A DNA stretch of 64,000 nucleotides from CAVXNB01 sp963763085 (GCA_963763085.1 CAVXNB010000003.1:744001-808000); one strand, 5' to 3'; shown: positions 44,479 to 53,909, counted from the stretch's first letter. Notes: generated by a model not told the origin, from the letters alone. Made by a program: numbers and translations.

Positions 44479-44918
44479 CCTGTCGGCCATCCGCCAATCA
44501 TCTCAACGTTGACCTCGAGTGCTCGGTATACGAGCAGCGCTCGCCGATCACGTGTGAGCAGGGTCAGACCGCTCTCAGCGGCCGCTGCGCCAACGAGCGC
44601 GTCGTACACGGACCCACCTGCGATCCCGAGAGCAGCAAGTCTCGGCAGGAGCGCTTCGGCTGCGGGTGCTGACAAGTAGCTGTTCTGGGCGAAATTAACT
44701 CTCATCAACCTGACGACCGCGTCTGGTGATCGTCGAATCGGAGGTGGCAGGCGGGTTAGCACTGAAAATGTCTCGAACGCAGCATGCCCGGCCAGCCCAA
44801 CCCCGCGGTGGCCAATCGCGCGCAGCGTAGATGCGTGGTGCTCGTGATCTTCGACAACTATGGCGACAGCCACGCTGGTATCTGCAAGAACGTCGACACT
44901 CCTACCTCTGGTCGGCAT
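44475..44918 (-). CDS. PIN-domain toxin (VapC-like)
   Basis: A 147-residue ribonuclease-type toxin. The acidic site residues are in VLADTSVAVAIV (first Asp), the central helix Glu in AAFETFSVLTR, and VYDALVGAAAAESG and LLTRDRRAL (C-terminal Asp). The gene follows an AbrB-type antitoxin, with overlapping ends. The start may be 44918 or the internal GTG near 44897. It probably cleaves RNA when released from the antitoxin. Confidence 0.87.
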   Translation of the reverse strand: MPTRGRSVDVLADTSVAVAIVVEDHEHHASTLRAIGHRGVGLAGHAAFETFSVLTRLPPPIRRSPDAVVRLMRVNFAQNSYLSAPAAEALLPRLAALGIAGGSVYDALVGAAAAESGLTLLTRDRRALLVYRALEVNVEMIGGWPTG

Positions 44919-45135
44919 CTCTCAGCTCGCGCACGAGGTCGTCTGTGAGAGGCAAGCCAGACGACGGGATGACCAGCCGACCATCTCGCTCCGCGAGAGA
45001 TTCCCCCGAGACGGGTTCGATGCGGAGGCCGGCGCCGTCGGCAGTGATCTCGACTTCGCCAGGTACGAGACCCACACGGTCTCGCAGCGTCTTCGGAATG
45101 ACCAGCCTCCCTGCCTTGTCGATGGTCGTCCTCAT
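44902..45135 (-). CDS. AbrB/MazE-family antitoxin
   Basis: A 77-residue swapped-hairpin DNA-binding protein: MRTTIDKAGRLVIPKTLRDR and GLVPGEVEITADGAGLRIEP are typical. The C-terminal ~30 residues (GLPLTDDLVRELRDADQ) would bind the PIN toxin. The ATG at 45135 starts the family pattern exactly. The gene precedes and overlaps the toxin gene, so it should repress the pair. Confidence 0.9.
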   Translation of the reverse strand: MRTTIDKAGRLVIPKTLRDRVGLVPGEVEITADGAGLRIEPVSGESLAERDGRLVIPSSGLPLTDDLVRELRDADQR

Positions 45136-45214
45136 ACCAGAACACTACCAGGAGAATGGTAGGATGCCGAGGGCTCGTCCTCCGTCACCGCATCGGACGC
45201 GGCAGACTTTGCAC

Positions 45215-46723
45215 GTGACTTCCGATATTTCGAAGCGACCGATCGGACTCGATCCGAATCGGTCAAGAAAACGCATCGTTATGGGGATCTCGAGCATGGT
45301 CCTCCTCGTCGGGATCTCAATCGGGCGGGAGGCGCCGGAAAAGCCGCTGTCTTCGAACCTGCCGGCGACCTCGATGTCCCCGAAGCAGGAGATGCTGTAC
45401 GGGAGAAGGGTTGCCGCAACGCCACGAGCGGCAGCAACCGCGAACTCCAACTGGACCGTGTATCACAATAATGTGGGCGGGTCCGGCGCCGCTCCTGCTG
45501 GCCTTAAGCTCTCCTCTCTCAGAACAGCCTGGACCTCGCCCACGCTCGATGGGAACTTGTACGGCGAACCGCTCGTCTGGAACAAACGGGTTTACGTCGC
45601 AACCGAAAACGACACTGTCTACGCCCTTTCCATCTCGAATGGGCACATTGCATGGCATCGACATCTCGCTGTTCCCGTGCCGTCGGGTGATCTTCCGTGC
45701 GGCAATATCGGGCCCACGGTGGGGATCACCTCGACACCGGTCATCGACAGGGCTCGCAACGAGATCTTCGTCGTGGCTGACCAGCTCGCCGGCGGCCGGC
45801 CCCGCCACGAGCTATACGGGCTCAACACGGCAAACGGAGACCTCAAGCTCAAGCAACATGTCGACCCGCCCGGCGCTAACACCGCCGCCATCCTTCAGCG
45901 CACGTCGCTGACGCTCGACGGCAACGAGGTTGTCTTCGGATTCGGAGGGAACTACGGCGACTGCTCCAGTTATCACGGGTGGGTTGAATCGGCGCCAGTG
46001 ACGGGAGGTAAAGCCCACTATTTCGAGGTGGACGCCCGAGCCGGCGACTCCCAGGGCGCCATCTGGATGGGGGGCGCGGCTCCGGTACTGAATGCTAAGG
46101 GCGACGTGTGGGTGGCGGCGGGCAACGGCTCGGCGCGATCGCCGGGCCACTACGACGACAGCGACTCGGTCCTGGAGCTGTCGCCATCGCTGAAGCTCCT
46201 CCAGTTCTTCGCACCGTCGGACTGGTACAACGACAACGCCAACGACCACGACCTGGGATCATCGGTACCCGCCGTCCTGCCGAACGGCCTCGTTGTGCAG
46301 GCGGGGAAGTCGCAGACCGTCTATCTGTTGCGTGCCTCCAGGCTCGGTGGCATCGGCGGACAGGTTGATGAAAAGACCAACATCTGTGGCAACGACGTGG
46401 ACGGAGGAGTCGCGTTCTCCGGTAGCACCGCCTACTTGCCGTGCGAAAACGGGGTAATGGCGGTTGCAACCAACGCGAAGACGTTGAGACTGAGAGTTCT
46501 CTGGCAAACGTCGACGGGAGCCGGCGGCCCGCCGATCCTCGCCGGAGGACTCGTGTGGACCATCTCCAATGGAAACCTGTTCGCCCTGAGTCCGCGCACC
46601 GGGCACGCAGTGGAGCGATTCTCGATCGGCAGCGCCGCAACCGACTTCCCGACCCCGTCGTTCGGAGATGGTCACTTGTTGGCAATCTCCAATGATCACG
46701 TGTACTCCTTCGTCGAGCGATGA
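45215..46723 (+). CDS. Secreted PQQ-like beta-propeller protein
   Basis: An exported protein of about 500 residues. The N-terminus has a basic stretch and hydrophobic MGISSMVLLVGISIG. The rest is a propeller with WTVYHNNVGGSG, repeats such as VYVATENDTVYALSISNGHIAWHRHL-type strands, and LVWTISNGNLFALSPRTGH. The GTG at 45215 gives the basic N-terminus; ATG 45281 is the alternative. The frame continues upstream to 44831 but there it is antisense to the toxin-antitoxin genes. No catalytic residues are evident; PQQ-binding is not shown. Confidence 0.85.
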   Translation: MTSDISKRPIGLDPNRSRKRIVMGISSMVLLVGISIGREAPEKPLSSNLPATSMSPKQEMLYGRRVAATPRAAATANSNWTVYHNNVGGSGAAPAGLKLSSLRTAWTSPTLDGNLYGEPLVWNKRVYVATENDTVYALSISNGHIAWHRHLAVPVPSGDLPCGNIGPTVGITSTPVIDRARNEIFVVADQLAGGRPRHELYGLNTANGDLKLKQHVDPPGANTAAILQRTSLTLDGNEVVFGFGGNYGDCSSYHGWVESAPVTGGKAHYFEVDARAGDSQGAIWMGGAAPVLNAKGDVWVAAGNGSARSPGHYDDSDSVLELSPSLKLLQFFAPSDWYNDNANDHDLGSSVPAVLPNGLVVQAGKSQTVYLLRASRLGGIGGQVDEKTNICGNDVDGGVAFSGSTAYLPCENGVMAVATNAKTLRLRVLWQTSTGAGGPPILAGGLVWTISNGNLFALSPRTGHAVERFSIGSAATDFPTPSFGDGHLLAISNDHVYSFVER

Positions 46724-46759
46724 TCGCAACTCGCTGCGTCAAGCTATGAATGAACCGTT

Positions 46760-46777
46760 CGGCGGCTCCTGCCGCCG
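46760..46777. terminator. Possible stem-loop terminator between convergent genes
   Basis: CGGCGGCTCCTGCCGCCG forms a 7-bp GC stem with a 4-base loop between the propeller gene ending at 46723 and the convergent SnoaL-like gene ending at 46782. On the plus strand a T-rich stretch follows a few bases later. Confidence 0.45.
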
Positions 46778-46781
46778 GCGG

Positions 46782-47216
46782 TCATCTTTGTTGTTCGTCC
46801 TTGAGGGGCAGTTCGTCGGCGTGGCGCAGCGTGACTTTCCACTCGCCGTTTTCGCGCCGGTATGCCTGGGTGCAGCGCAGTGTCCTGGGCATCGGCGGCC
46901 CGTCGGCGTGACGGGTCATGTGCTCGAGATCGACTGTGTAGGCGAGTCCGTCACCCACGACGGTCACGATGTTCTCCGCCACGCGGTTGGTGGCCTTGAT
47001 GCCTGCGGAGGCCCAGTCGAGCCGGGCGCTGACCAGTCTCCAGCCTCGCTCATGACCGCCGAAGGCGCCCATGATCACCACGTCGTCTGCGTGTGACCAG
47101 AGAGCCTTGAACGGATCTGGTCGTCCTTCCACCAGTTCGCCGAGTGCCTCCTGGCAGCGGGCGATGAAACCTGGCCCAGTCGCGATCCATGTGGAAAGGA
47201 TGCCACGAGCTCGCAC
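46782..47216 (-). CDS. SnoaL-like / NTF2-fold protein
   Basis: A 144-residue cone-fold protein. It has FKALWSHADDVVIMGAFGG, ENIVTVVGDGLAYTVDLEHM and RRENGEWKVTLRHAD, the usual DUF4440/SnoaL-like strands. Members include polyketide cyclases, limonene-epoxide hydrolases and many with unknown activity. It is followed on the same strand by nothing before 46723; an acetyltransferase lies upstream at 47298. Substrate unknown. Confidence 0.83.
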   Translation of the reverse strand: MRARGILSTWIATGPGFIARCQEALGELVEGRPDPFKALWSHADDVVIMGAFGGHERGWRLVSARLDWASAGIKATNRVAENIVTVVGDGLAYTVDLEHMTRHADGPPMPRTLRCTQAYRRENGEWKVTLRHADELPLKDEQQR

Positions 47217-47297
47217 CCAAGGCCGGGGAGAAGCGCCAAGACGGTGATGATTTCCCCGGTCGGCGGGCGACGCGATGACGGGGCCACTCCGCCTTCC

Positions 47298-47702
47298 CTA
47301 CTCGTCAATCAGCCGTATCAATCCGGCGTGCGCTGGCGTGAAGCCACACGAGTCGAAGTAGAACGGCCTCAGGTGGTCCTCGAAGTCAACGTGAAGCCAC
47401 ACGCACCCGGCCGCCTTGGCCTGGCGAACAGCAACGGCGAGGAGCTCGGTCCCTAATCCACGGTGACGGTGAGCGGCGGCGACGACGGTATCCACGATGA
47501 AGGCGTGGCTTGAGCCGTCCCACGCCACGTTCACGAAGCCGACCAGATGTCCTGCCTGCCGAGCACAGACCCAACCGAGGCTGTGCCGACGTAGCTGCGC
47601 CCCCCAGTTGAACTCCGAAGGCTTATGACCAAACGCCTCTGCATGAAGTGCCTCGAGCTCAGCGTCGACGAAGGTCCCCCGCCACTCGTAGAGGTCGGCC
47701 AT
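47298..47702 (-). CDS. GNAT-family N-acetyltransferase
   Basis: A 134-residue enzyme from ATG 47702. The acetyl-CoA-binding pattern is VDTVVAAAHRHRGLGTELL, the following helix AVAVRQAKAAGC, and the last strand WLHVDFEDHLRPFYFDSCGF. An open frame continues upstream into the permease gene region but has no family character there. Substrate unknown. Confidence 0.87.
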   Translation of the reverse strand: MADLYEWRGTFVDAELEALHAEAFGHKPSEFNWGAQLRRHSLGWVCARQAGHLVGFVNVAWDGSSHAFIVDTVVAAAHRHRGLGTELLAVAVRQAKAAGCVWLHVDFEDHLRPFYFDSCGFTPAHAGLIRLIDE

Positions 47703-47770
47703 GCGGACAGCGTGCCCTCTCGAGGCGGCCGGGGCCAATGGCGTCGCGACGCGGTGGCGCCGTGCTGGAA

Positions 47771-48594
47771 TCACCCGTGTTGCTCCTGGGCGGCGGCAAC
47801 CGACGACCTCGTCACACCGCCGCCACCGGTCAGGCGCACCGCGATGGCGACAGGGATGATCGTGAGGGCGATAACGAATACGACGACGGCGTTCACCTCC
47901 GGCAACTGCTGGCCTCGCTGAATCGCCCCGAATATCCACAGCGGGAGCGTGTTCTGGGCGCCGGCCGTGAAGTAGGTGACGATCACCTCGTCGAACGAGA
48001 GTGCGAACGCGAGGAGCGCACCGGCGACGACTGCGGTCGACAAGGTCGGGAGTGTGACGTAGCGAAACGTCTGCAGCCCGTAGGCCCCGAGGTCGGCAGA
48101 GGCCTCGTTCAGCGACCCCGCGGTCCGGCGGAGGCGGGCGAGCACGTTGTTATAGACCACGACGATGCAGAAGGTCGTATGGCCGATGATGATCGTGATG
48201 ATGGACAGGGTGACGCCCGCGAAATTGAAGGCCGAGTAGAGGGCAAGCCCCGTGATGATGCCGGGTAGAGCAAGTGGTAGGACGAGCAGTAGCGAGATGG
48301 ACTCCCACCGAAGAAATGGAACCGGTGAACCCCAAAGGCGGCCGCTGAGCCGAGAATGAGCGACAGGATCGTCGCCGCCGCTCCCACCTTGAGCGACAGG
48401 ACGAATGCCGAGCGAACCTGCGGGTCGTTCCAAGCAATGGAGAACCAACTTAGGGTGTAGTGGCTGATGGGCCAGCTCTGGACGTTCGAGCGATCGAATG
48501 CAAAAAGCACGATGGTGGCGATTGGCAACAGCAGGAAAAGTACGACTCCGATCGACCAGGCGGCGAGCGCCGCCCTCGTCGCGCGGCCTTCCAT
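47771..48594 (-). pseudogene. Polyamine-type ABC transporter permease (PotC-like), one frame change
   Basis: Inner-membrane permease of about 274 joined residues. The first part, from ATG 48594, has helices GVVLFLLLPIATIVLFAF and FVLSLKVGAAATILSLILGSAAAFG, and reaches HRFHFFGG near 48305. The rest reads in another frame from WESISLLLVLPLALPGIITG, with the EAA loop NEASADLGAYGLQTFRYVTLP, to 47771. A missing base near 48305 would restore the frame. The start overlaps the stop of the other permease. In the order permease, permease, binding protein, ATPase, it completes a PotABCD-type importer for spermidine/putrescine or a related compound. Confidence 0.85.
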
Positions 48595-49508
48595 TACATC
48601 GCCTCGAAAGCGCCGAAGGCCCGTGCGATCAGGAGATAGACGGTCATAATCACGATCGGCACGATGGCAAGAGCCGCCGCGAACGGCAGGTTGTTCGCCG
48701 TGCCGAGGTTTTCGTAGATGACGTTGCCGATGAGGCTGGAGTTGGTTCCCCCGATCAGGAGGGGCGTGATGAAGTCGCCGAGCGTGAGCGAGAAAGTGAA
48801 GATTGACCCGGCAAGGATTCCTGGGAGGGCGAGCGGCAACACAAGGCTGCGGAATGTCCTCGCATTGCGCGCCCCGAGGTCCGAGGACGCCTCGAGGAGA
48901 GAGTCCGGTATCCGCTCAAGGGCGGTGTATATCGGGATGACCATGAACGGAAGCCAGATGTAACAGAACACGATCCACATGGCGGTGTTCGTATACGCGA
49001 GATTTGGCGACCCGAGCCCGAGACGTTTGAACGTCCAGTCGAGGGTGCCGTCGTTGCTGAGGATGACTATCCAGGCGAATACCCGCGCGAGGTAACTCGC
49101 CCACAGTGGGAGCAGCACCATCATGAGCAGGGCACTTCGCACCCGCCGCGATGCCACCCGTGCCATGTAATAAGCAAAGGGCAGGGCGATCACCACGTCC
49201 GTGACCGTCACGAGGGCAGCGATAGTGACGGTTCTCGCAATTATTCGGAGGTAGGTCGCGCCGAGCAGCTCACGGAAATTGCCGAGCGTGAGCTGGTGCT
49301 GGAGGTTGTTCGTGAAGGGGTTGACGCTCCAGAAGGCCGTGATGAGCATCAGGGCCAACGAGGCGAGATAGATCACAAGGAACCAGGCGAGCGGGGGCGA
49401 GAGCGTAAGCGTTGCCCTGAGCCAAGGACGGCGCCACAGAGCTGCGGAGACCCGGGCCGCGCCCGACGACGCCGCCGCTGGCTGCGCCGCGGTCACAGTC
49501 ACCCCCAT
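48594..49508 (-). CDS. Polyamine-type ABC transporter permease (PotB-like)
   Basis: A 304-residue integral membrane protein from ATG 49508, with an AAGGAG site. There are about six helices, starting LTLSPPLAWFLVIYLASLALML. The EAA loop that contacts the ATPase is EASSDLGARNARTFRSLVLPLALPG-like (EASSDLGARNARTFRSLVLP). It lies directly after the binding-protein gene and overlaps the second permease gene by one base. Confidence 0.92.
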   Translation of the reverse strand: MGVTVTAAQPAAASSGAARVSAALWRRPWLRATLTLSPPLAWFLVIYLASLALMLITAFWSVNPFTNNLQHQLTLGNFRELLGATYLRIIARTVTIAALVTVTDVVIALPFAYYMARVASRRVRSALLMMVLLPLWASYLARVFAWIVILSNDGTLDWTFKRLGLGSPNLAYTNTAMWIVFCYIWLPFMVIPIYTALERIPDSLLEASSDLGARNARTFRSLVLPLALPGILAGSIFTFSLTLGDFITPLLIGGTNSSLIGNVIYENLGTANNLPFAAALAIVPIVIMTVYLLIARAFGAFEAM

Positions 49509-49515
49509 GCGCTCC

Positions 49516-50718
49516 TTACCCCGTGATCTGGGTCCAGGCATTCACCCACTGCACGAAGGGCACACAATCCGACTTGCCGTTGTCACACTGGGCAAGTGGT
49601 GTCTTCCAGAATTCGATGGTCTTGAAATACGCCTCCGGAGCATTCGCGTGGTATGCCGCGCATGACCCCTGGGAGATCTTGTTCATAAGCGGGCAAGCGA
49701 GCGAGTTGGCGGGCGTCTCGCCGTAATATACGGCCTGTTCGGCCTGCACCTGAGGGGTCGAGACGTAGCGCATCCACATGTATGCGCAGTTCGGATGGGG
49801 TGCCTTAGTTGCAAGCATCCAGGTATCCGCCCAGCCGGTGGCGCCCTGGCTCGGAATGGTGTCCTCGGCCGGGAAGTGTGCGGCCTTCAGCGTGGTGGTC
49901 TGATACGGCCAGGCGGCGCCGACGACGACCTCGTGGTTCTGGAAAAGAGAGATCTCGTCCGAGCCCACATCCCAGTACTTCTTCACAAGCGGCTTCTGGC
50001 TCTTCAGCAAGTTCACTGCAGCGTTGAACTGAGTCTGGGTCAGCTCGTAAGGGTCGGTGATGCCAAGGCTCGGCTTCGTCTTTGAAAGGTAGAGGGCGGC
50101 GTCGGCGATCTGAATCGGGTTGTTGGGGATCGTGATCTCGCCGCGGTACTTTGCCGAGTAGATCACCGACCAGCTCGTGGGCGGGCTCTTGAACACGCTG
50201 GCGTTGTAGAGCAGGACGTTCGGACCAAACTGAAGCGACACGCCGTAATGCACGCCATCGATCGTGTTGAAGGGTGGCGCCTTCAGGAACGGGTGAAACT
50301 CGCTCCAGGAAGGTATCAGCTTGATGTTGACCGGCCGGACGTCCCCGCCGTAGATGAGGCGCAAGTCGGCGTCACCAGACGCCGAAACGAGGTCGTACTG
50401 TCCGCCCCCGCCGTTGGCCATGAGCGAGACCATGTCGCTCGACGTGGCGGCGTACTTCGCGTTCACCTGGCAGCCGGTAGCCTTCTCGAAGGGCTTCACC
50501 CACTGTGGTTGGGCGTACCCGAGCCAGGCGATGAGGTTCAGCTGCCCTTCGCCCTTGCCGATCTTGGTCAAGACCGGCAAGTTGTGGGTGGGAGGCACAA
50601 GGACGTGCGAACCGGATCCGGACGGCGAGCTCGAGCCGCACGCCGCGGCCACGACCGACAACGCTGCCAACACCGTCGACAGCACCCCAAACCTCCGAGT
50701 TCTATGGTGTCGTTTCAT
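49516..50718 (-). CDS. Polyamine-type ABC substrate-binding lipoprotein (PotD-like)
   Basis: A 400-residue solute receptor. The lipoprotein signal is VLSTVLAALSVVAAACGSS with the Cys lipidation site. The mature part has LNLIAWLGYAQPQWVKPFEKATG, DLVSASGDADLRLI, and ALYLSKTKPSLGI, which fit the PotD/spermidine-putrescine family. Cys pairs at the C-terminus (AYHANAPEAYFKTIEF, AQCDNGKSDCVPF) may form disulfides. ATG 50718 follows GAGGAGG; the ATPase stop overlaps. The ligand is inferred. Confidence 0.92.
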   Translation of the reverse strand: MKRHHRTRRFGVLSTVLAALSVVAAACGSSSPSGSGSHVLVPPTHNLPVLTKIGKGEGQLNLIAWLGYAQPQWVKPFEKATGCQVNAKYAATSSDMVSLMANGGGGQYDLVSASGDADLRLIYGGDVRPVNIKLIPSWSEFHPFLKAPPFNTIDGVHYGVSLQFGPNVLLYNASVFKSPPTSWSVIYSAKYRGEITIPNNPIQIADAALYLSKTKPSLGITDPYELTQTQFNAAVNLLKSQKPLVKKYWDVGSDEISLFQNHEVVVGAAWPYQTTTLKAAHFPAEDTIPSQGATGWADTWMLATKAPHPNCAYMWMRYVSTPQVQAEQAVYYGETPANSLACPLMNKISQGSCAAYHANAPEAYFKTIEFWKTPLAQCDNGKSDCVPFVQWVNAWTQITG

Positions 50719-51806
50719 CACTCCTCCTCGTTGGCCACGGAAATCCCGTTTGAAGCGGACATCCCGATCTTGTAGGCCTGTTCGGGTCTCCAGGCCACCC
50801 TGACTGTCCGGCCCCTCGTGTCGAGCACATCTGCCGCCGCTGTCTCGACGTTCTGGCGGAGGGCTACTAGTTGTCCGCCGCTCGCGAGAGCCACCGTGTA
50901 CCGGGTGACCGGCCCGAGGTAGGTCACCTCGGCGATCTCTCCTCGCTCCACGTGCGCGCCGGGTGGAGCGGCGGCGTCGTCCTCCAGAAGCTGCACCTTC
51001 TCCGGGCGGATCGTCAGCCGGAGGCCGTTGCGCTCGATGAGATTCGACACCCCGATGAACCCCGCCACGAACTCGGTCGCCGGCTTCTCGTACACCTCGG
51101 TCGGCGATCCCAGCTGCTCGATCCGGCCGCGGTCGACGACGGCCAACCGGTCGCTCATCGTCAGCGCCTCCTCTTGGTCGTGAGTCACGTAGACGAAGGT
51201 GATGCCCACCTCACGCTGGATGCGCTTCAGCTCCAACTGCATCTCTTGGCGAAGCTTCAGGTCGAGCGCCCCGAGCGGCTCGTCGAGCAGCAGCACCTCC
51301 GGCTGGTTCACGATTGCTCGGGCAAGGGCGACGCGCTGCCTCTGCCCGCCGGAAAGCTGGATAGGCTTTCGCGCACCTAGTTCCGCCAGGCGGACCATGT
51401 CGAGAGCGTCTTTGGACCGCCGCTGGCGCTCGGGCCGGTGGACTTTACGCACTTTGAGCCCGTACTCGACGTTCTCAAGGACCGTCATGTGAGGAAACAG
51501 CGCGTAGTCTTGGAATACCGTGTTCACATCCCGAAGGTAGGGAGGCCGCCGGGTCACATCGGTCCCGCCGAGCTCGACATGGCCCGCGTCGGGCTTCTCG
51601 AACCCGGCGATGATCCGCAGCAGCGTGGTCTTGCCAGACCCGGAAGGGCCAAGCATGGTGAAGAACTCGCCTTGTGCGATCTCGAGGTCTACGCCGTCTG
51701 CCGCAACCACACTGCCGAAGGACTTGCGAATGCCGACGAGCCGAACCGCGGGTCCGAGCTCCGGCTCATGCCCGCGCATGTCGCTAATTGTCGCGGCCTG
51801 ACTCAT
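50718..51806 (-). CDS. potA: Polyamine-type ABC transporter ATP-binding protein (PotA-like)
   Basis: A 362-residue ATPase. Walker A is GPSGSGKTT, the Q-loop VFQDYALFPHMTV, the signature LSGGQRQRVALARAI, Walker B VLLLDEPLGALD, and the H-loop THDQEEA. The C-terminal TOBE-type domain (LTIRPEKVQLL, VTYLGPVTRYTVAL) is typical of PotA/CysA-like subunits. It is the first gene of the importer operon. The 267 bases upstream show no clear promoter or riboswitch. Confidence 0.93.
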   Translation of the reverse strand: MSQAATISDMRGHEPELGPAVRLVGIRKSFGSVVAADGVDLEIAQGEFFTMLGPSGSGKTTLLRIIAGFEKPDAGHVELGGTDVTRRPPYLRDVNTVFQDYALFPHMTVLENVEYGLKVRKVHRPERQRRSKDALDMVRLAELGARKPIQLSGGQRQRVALARAIVNQPEVLLLDEPLGALDLKLRQEMQLELKRIQREVGITFVYVTHDQEEALTMSDRLAVVDRGRIEQLGSPTEVYEKPATEFVAGFIGVSNLIERNGLRLTIRPEKVQLLEDDAAAPPGAHVERGEIAEVTYLGPVTRYTVALASGGQLVALRQNVETAAADVLDTRGRTVRVAWRPEQAYKIGMSASNGISVANEEE

Positions 51807-52073
51807 TGCGCCCCCTTCGGTCCGAATAGCAGGCTAATCGCGGTCCCGGTTGAAAGGTCTACTCAAAATTTGGTTCACGAGCCAGCGCTCGGCGGGCACG
51901 TAGGTCGAATACCTGGCGAGTCCTCATGCGCCAGCAGGCTCAAGAGAGTGATCTCTGTCGCGCCAGCTGCATCGGACCATTTCTCCGCTATCGACCTGGG
52001 ACCGGGTCCGGAGTTCCGGGAGTACGGTTGTCCCAGCGAGGGGCCAGTCTGACCCCTCGCATGTCGGGGGGAC

Positions 52074-53342
52074 ATGATGATGCTCAGCGCCAACACCGGT
52101 CACGCGAATGATAGGACGACCGCCGCAGCACCTCGCACCCGGATCGCCAGCCTGTGCGTAGTCCTCGTGATAGGAGCCATCTCCCTGCCACTCCTGGCGA
52201 GCACCACCTCGGCGGTGGCCGCGACTCGCCGGGCGACTCCGCCGATCGGAAAACAACTCGCCGAGCTGAGGGGCTACGACACCGTCGCCGGCGATTACTT
52301 CGGCTCCTCGGTGGCCGTCTCGGGCACGACCGGCATAGTCGGTGCAGACGGCCACGCAAAAGATGCCGGCCGGGCGTATGTGTTCACCAAGACGGCAGCC
52401 GGCTGGAAGCACGCCGGCGAGCTGAAGGGCTCCGACACCGTCGCCGACGATTACTTCGGTTACTCGGTGGCCATCTCGGGCACGACCGCCATTGTGAGCG
52501 CCTATAACTACGCCAGTGGGGTCGGCCGGGCGTATGTCTTCACCAAATCTGGTGCGGTTTGGAAGCAGGCCGCCGAGCTGAAGGCCTCCGACGCTGTCGC
52601 CGGCGATTACTTCGGCTCCTCGGTCGCCGTCTCGGGCACGACCGCCATAGTCGGTGCAGACGGCCACGCAAGAGATGCCGGCCACGCGTATGTCTTCACG
52701 AAGACGGCATCCGGCTGGAAGCAGACCGCCGAGCTGAAGGGCTCCGACACCGTCGCCAGCGATCACTTCGGTTACTCGGTGGCAATCTCGGGTGCTTCTG
52801 CAGTCATAGGTGCGCCATACCATGGCAATGACGCGGGGCGGACGTACGTGTTCACAAAGACGGCGACCGGCTGGAAGCAGGTCGCCGAGCTGAAGGTCGC
52901 CTATGTCGGCCACTACGCCTACGGCGGCTTCGGCTGGTCGGTCGCTATCTCGGGCAACACCTCAGTCGTGGGTGCACCAGGTGACGCCAACATTCTCGGC
53001 CGTGCGTTCGTGTTCTCCAAGACGGCCGGCGTCTGGAAGCGGACCGCAGAGCTGACGGTCGCCTACGTCGCCCGCTACCCCTTCGGCGGCCTCGGCTGGT
53101 CGGTCGCCATCTCGGGCACCACCGCAGTCGTTGGTGCAGAAGGTGACGCCGACATTCTCGGCCGTGCGTTCGTGTTCTCCAAGACCTCAACCGGCTGGAA
53201 GCAGGTCGCCGAGCTGTTGGGCTCCAACACCGTCGTCGGCGACGGGCTTGGCTTCTCGGTGGCCACATCGGGCAGGACCGCCATAGTCGGTGCATACGGC
53301 CACGCCCACGATGCCGGCCGGGCGTACGTGTTCGAGGCTTGA
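52074..53342 (+). CDS. Secreted FG-GAP/integrin-alpha-like beta-propeller protein
   Basis: An exported protein of 422 residues. The signal peptide is IASLCVVLVIGAISLPLLAS with cleavage near ATR. Seven ~50-residue repeats follow, each with FGSSVAVSGTTAIVGADGH-like and GRAYVFTKTASGWKQ-like strands, which suits a seven-bladed propeller. The DNA repeats (~150 bp) are highly similar to each other, so recent internal duplication or gene conversion is likely. No metal-binding D-x-D-G loops are obvious. Function is unknown; surface recognition is possible. Confidence 0.88.
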   Translation: MMMLSANTGHANDRTTAAAPRTRIASLCVVLVIGAISLPLLASTTSAVAATRRATPPIGKQLAELRGYDTVAGDYFGSSVAVSGTTGIVGADGHAKDAGRAYVFTKTAAGWKHAGELKGSDTVADDYFGYSVAISGTTAIVSAYNYASGVGRAYVFTKSGAVWKQAAELKASDAVAGDYFGSSVAVSGTTAIVGADGHARDAGHAYVFTKTASGWKQTAELKGSDTVASDHFGYSVAISGASAVIGAPYHGNDAGRTYVFTKTATGWKQVAELKVAYVGHYAYGGFGWSVAISGNTSVVGAPGDANILGRAFVFSKTAGVWKRTAELTVAYVARYPFGGLGWSVAISGTTAVVGAEGDADILGRAFVFSKTSTGWKQVAELLGSNTVVGDGLGFSVATSGRTAIVGAYGHAHDAGRAYVFEA

Positions 53343-53909
53343 AGCAACAGGCGCCTCCGCCTCGGAACGATAGGACGCCGGGGCCGTCGTGCGACCTTGG
53401 CGACTGCTGGACTCGATTAGGACAGCTGCTGGCTCATCAAGTGACATTCCGCGTTGAAAGCAGTGGGCACGCAATAGCCACCTGACTGGCGTCTTCTCCG
53501 CGCGCTCTCGACGAACGATGGCCACGAAGGCTGCTGGACACTGGTTCGAGTATTGGGAACCTTGTTGGCTTTAGCCGCACAAACCCATACACACGAGTTA
53601 TGCTGGACTTTTGCGTGGAGGCGAAAGGGACTCGAACCCTCAAACCTCCTGACTGCCAGGTGTCCTCGGGGTGTCGGAGAGCGTCGATCTAAGTCTGTGA
53701 CCTGGAAATATGTTCGGACGTTGTCGGTCGGTGTCGGCTGATGTCGAGCCTCTAGGCTGCCAACGTGGCTGCCAAAACGGACCTTCTGACACGAGTCAGT
53801 TGGCCGCAAGCGAGGGCCTCCGCGAACGAAGCGAGCATCTGATTCTCGCTCAGATGCTTTGACTTGGTCGGACACCTGTTCGGCTTTCGGGACGGCAACC
53901 GACAGTAGG
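53343..53909. other. Gene-free stretch with a tRNA 3'-end fragment
   Basis: About 570 bases without a convincing protein gene, between the FG-GAP protein and the VapB-like antitoxin. Open frames here lack any family character. It holds the tRNA-like fragment described separately, and short GT-rich repeats (GTGTCGG/GTCGG type) at about 53670-53745. Confidence 0.55.
53613..53664 (-). other. tRNA 3'-half fragment (possible attachment-site remnant)
   Basis: On the minus strand the sequence reads CTGGCAGTCAG, then GAGGTTTG, then AGGGTTCGAGTCCCT, then TTCGCCTCCA. These look like the anticodon loop and 3' anticodon arm, the variable loop, a T arm with TTCGAGT, and an acceptor 3' strand. No D arm or 5' acceptor strand (GGAGGCG) occurs in the expected 40-50 bases upstream, so it cannot be a working tRNA gene. 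Such fragments are left at att sites by elements that integrate into tRNA genes. Confidence 0.6.

Noticed and set aside
44831..45214. Upstream extension of the PQQ-like propeller gene
   Set aside because: This part is antisense to the VapC and AbrB genes; the signal-peptide-like start lies at 45215 or 45281.
51807..52073. A riboswitch upstream of the polyamine importer
   Set aside because: No conserved fold could be traced; the gap has only weak local hairpins.
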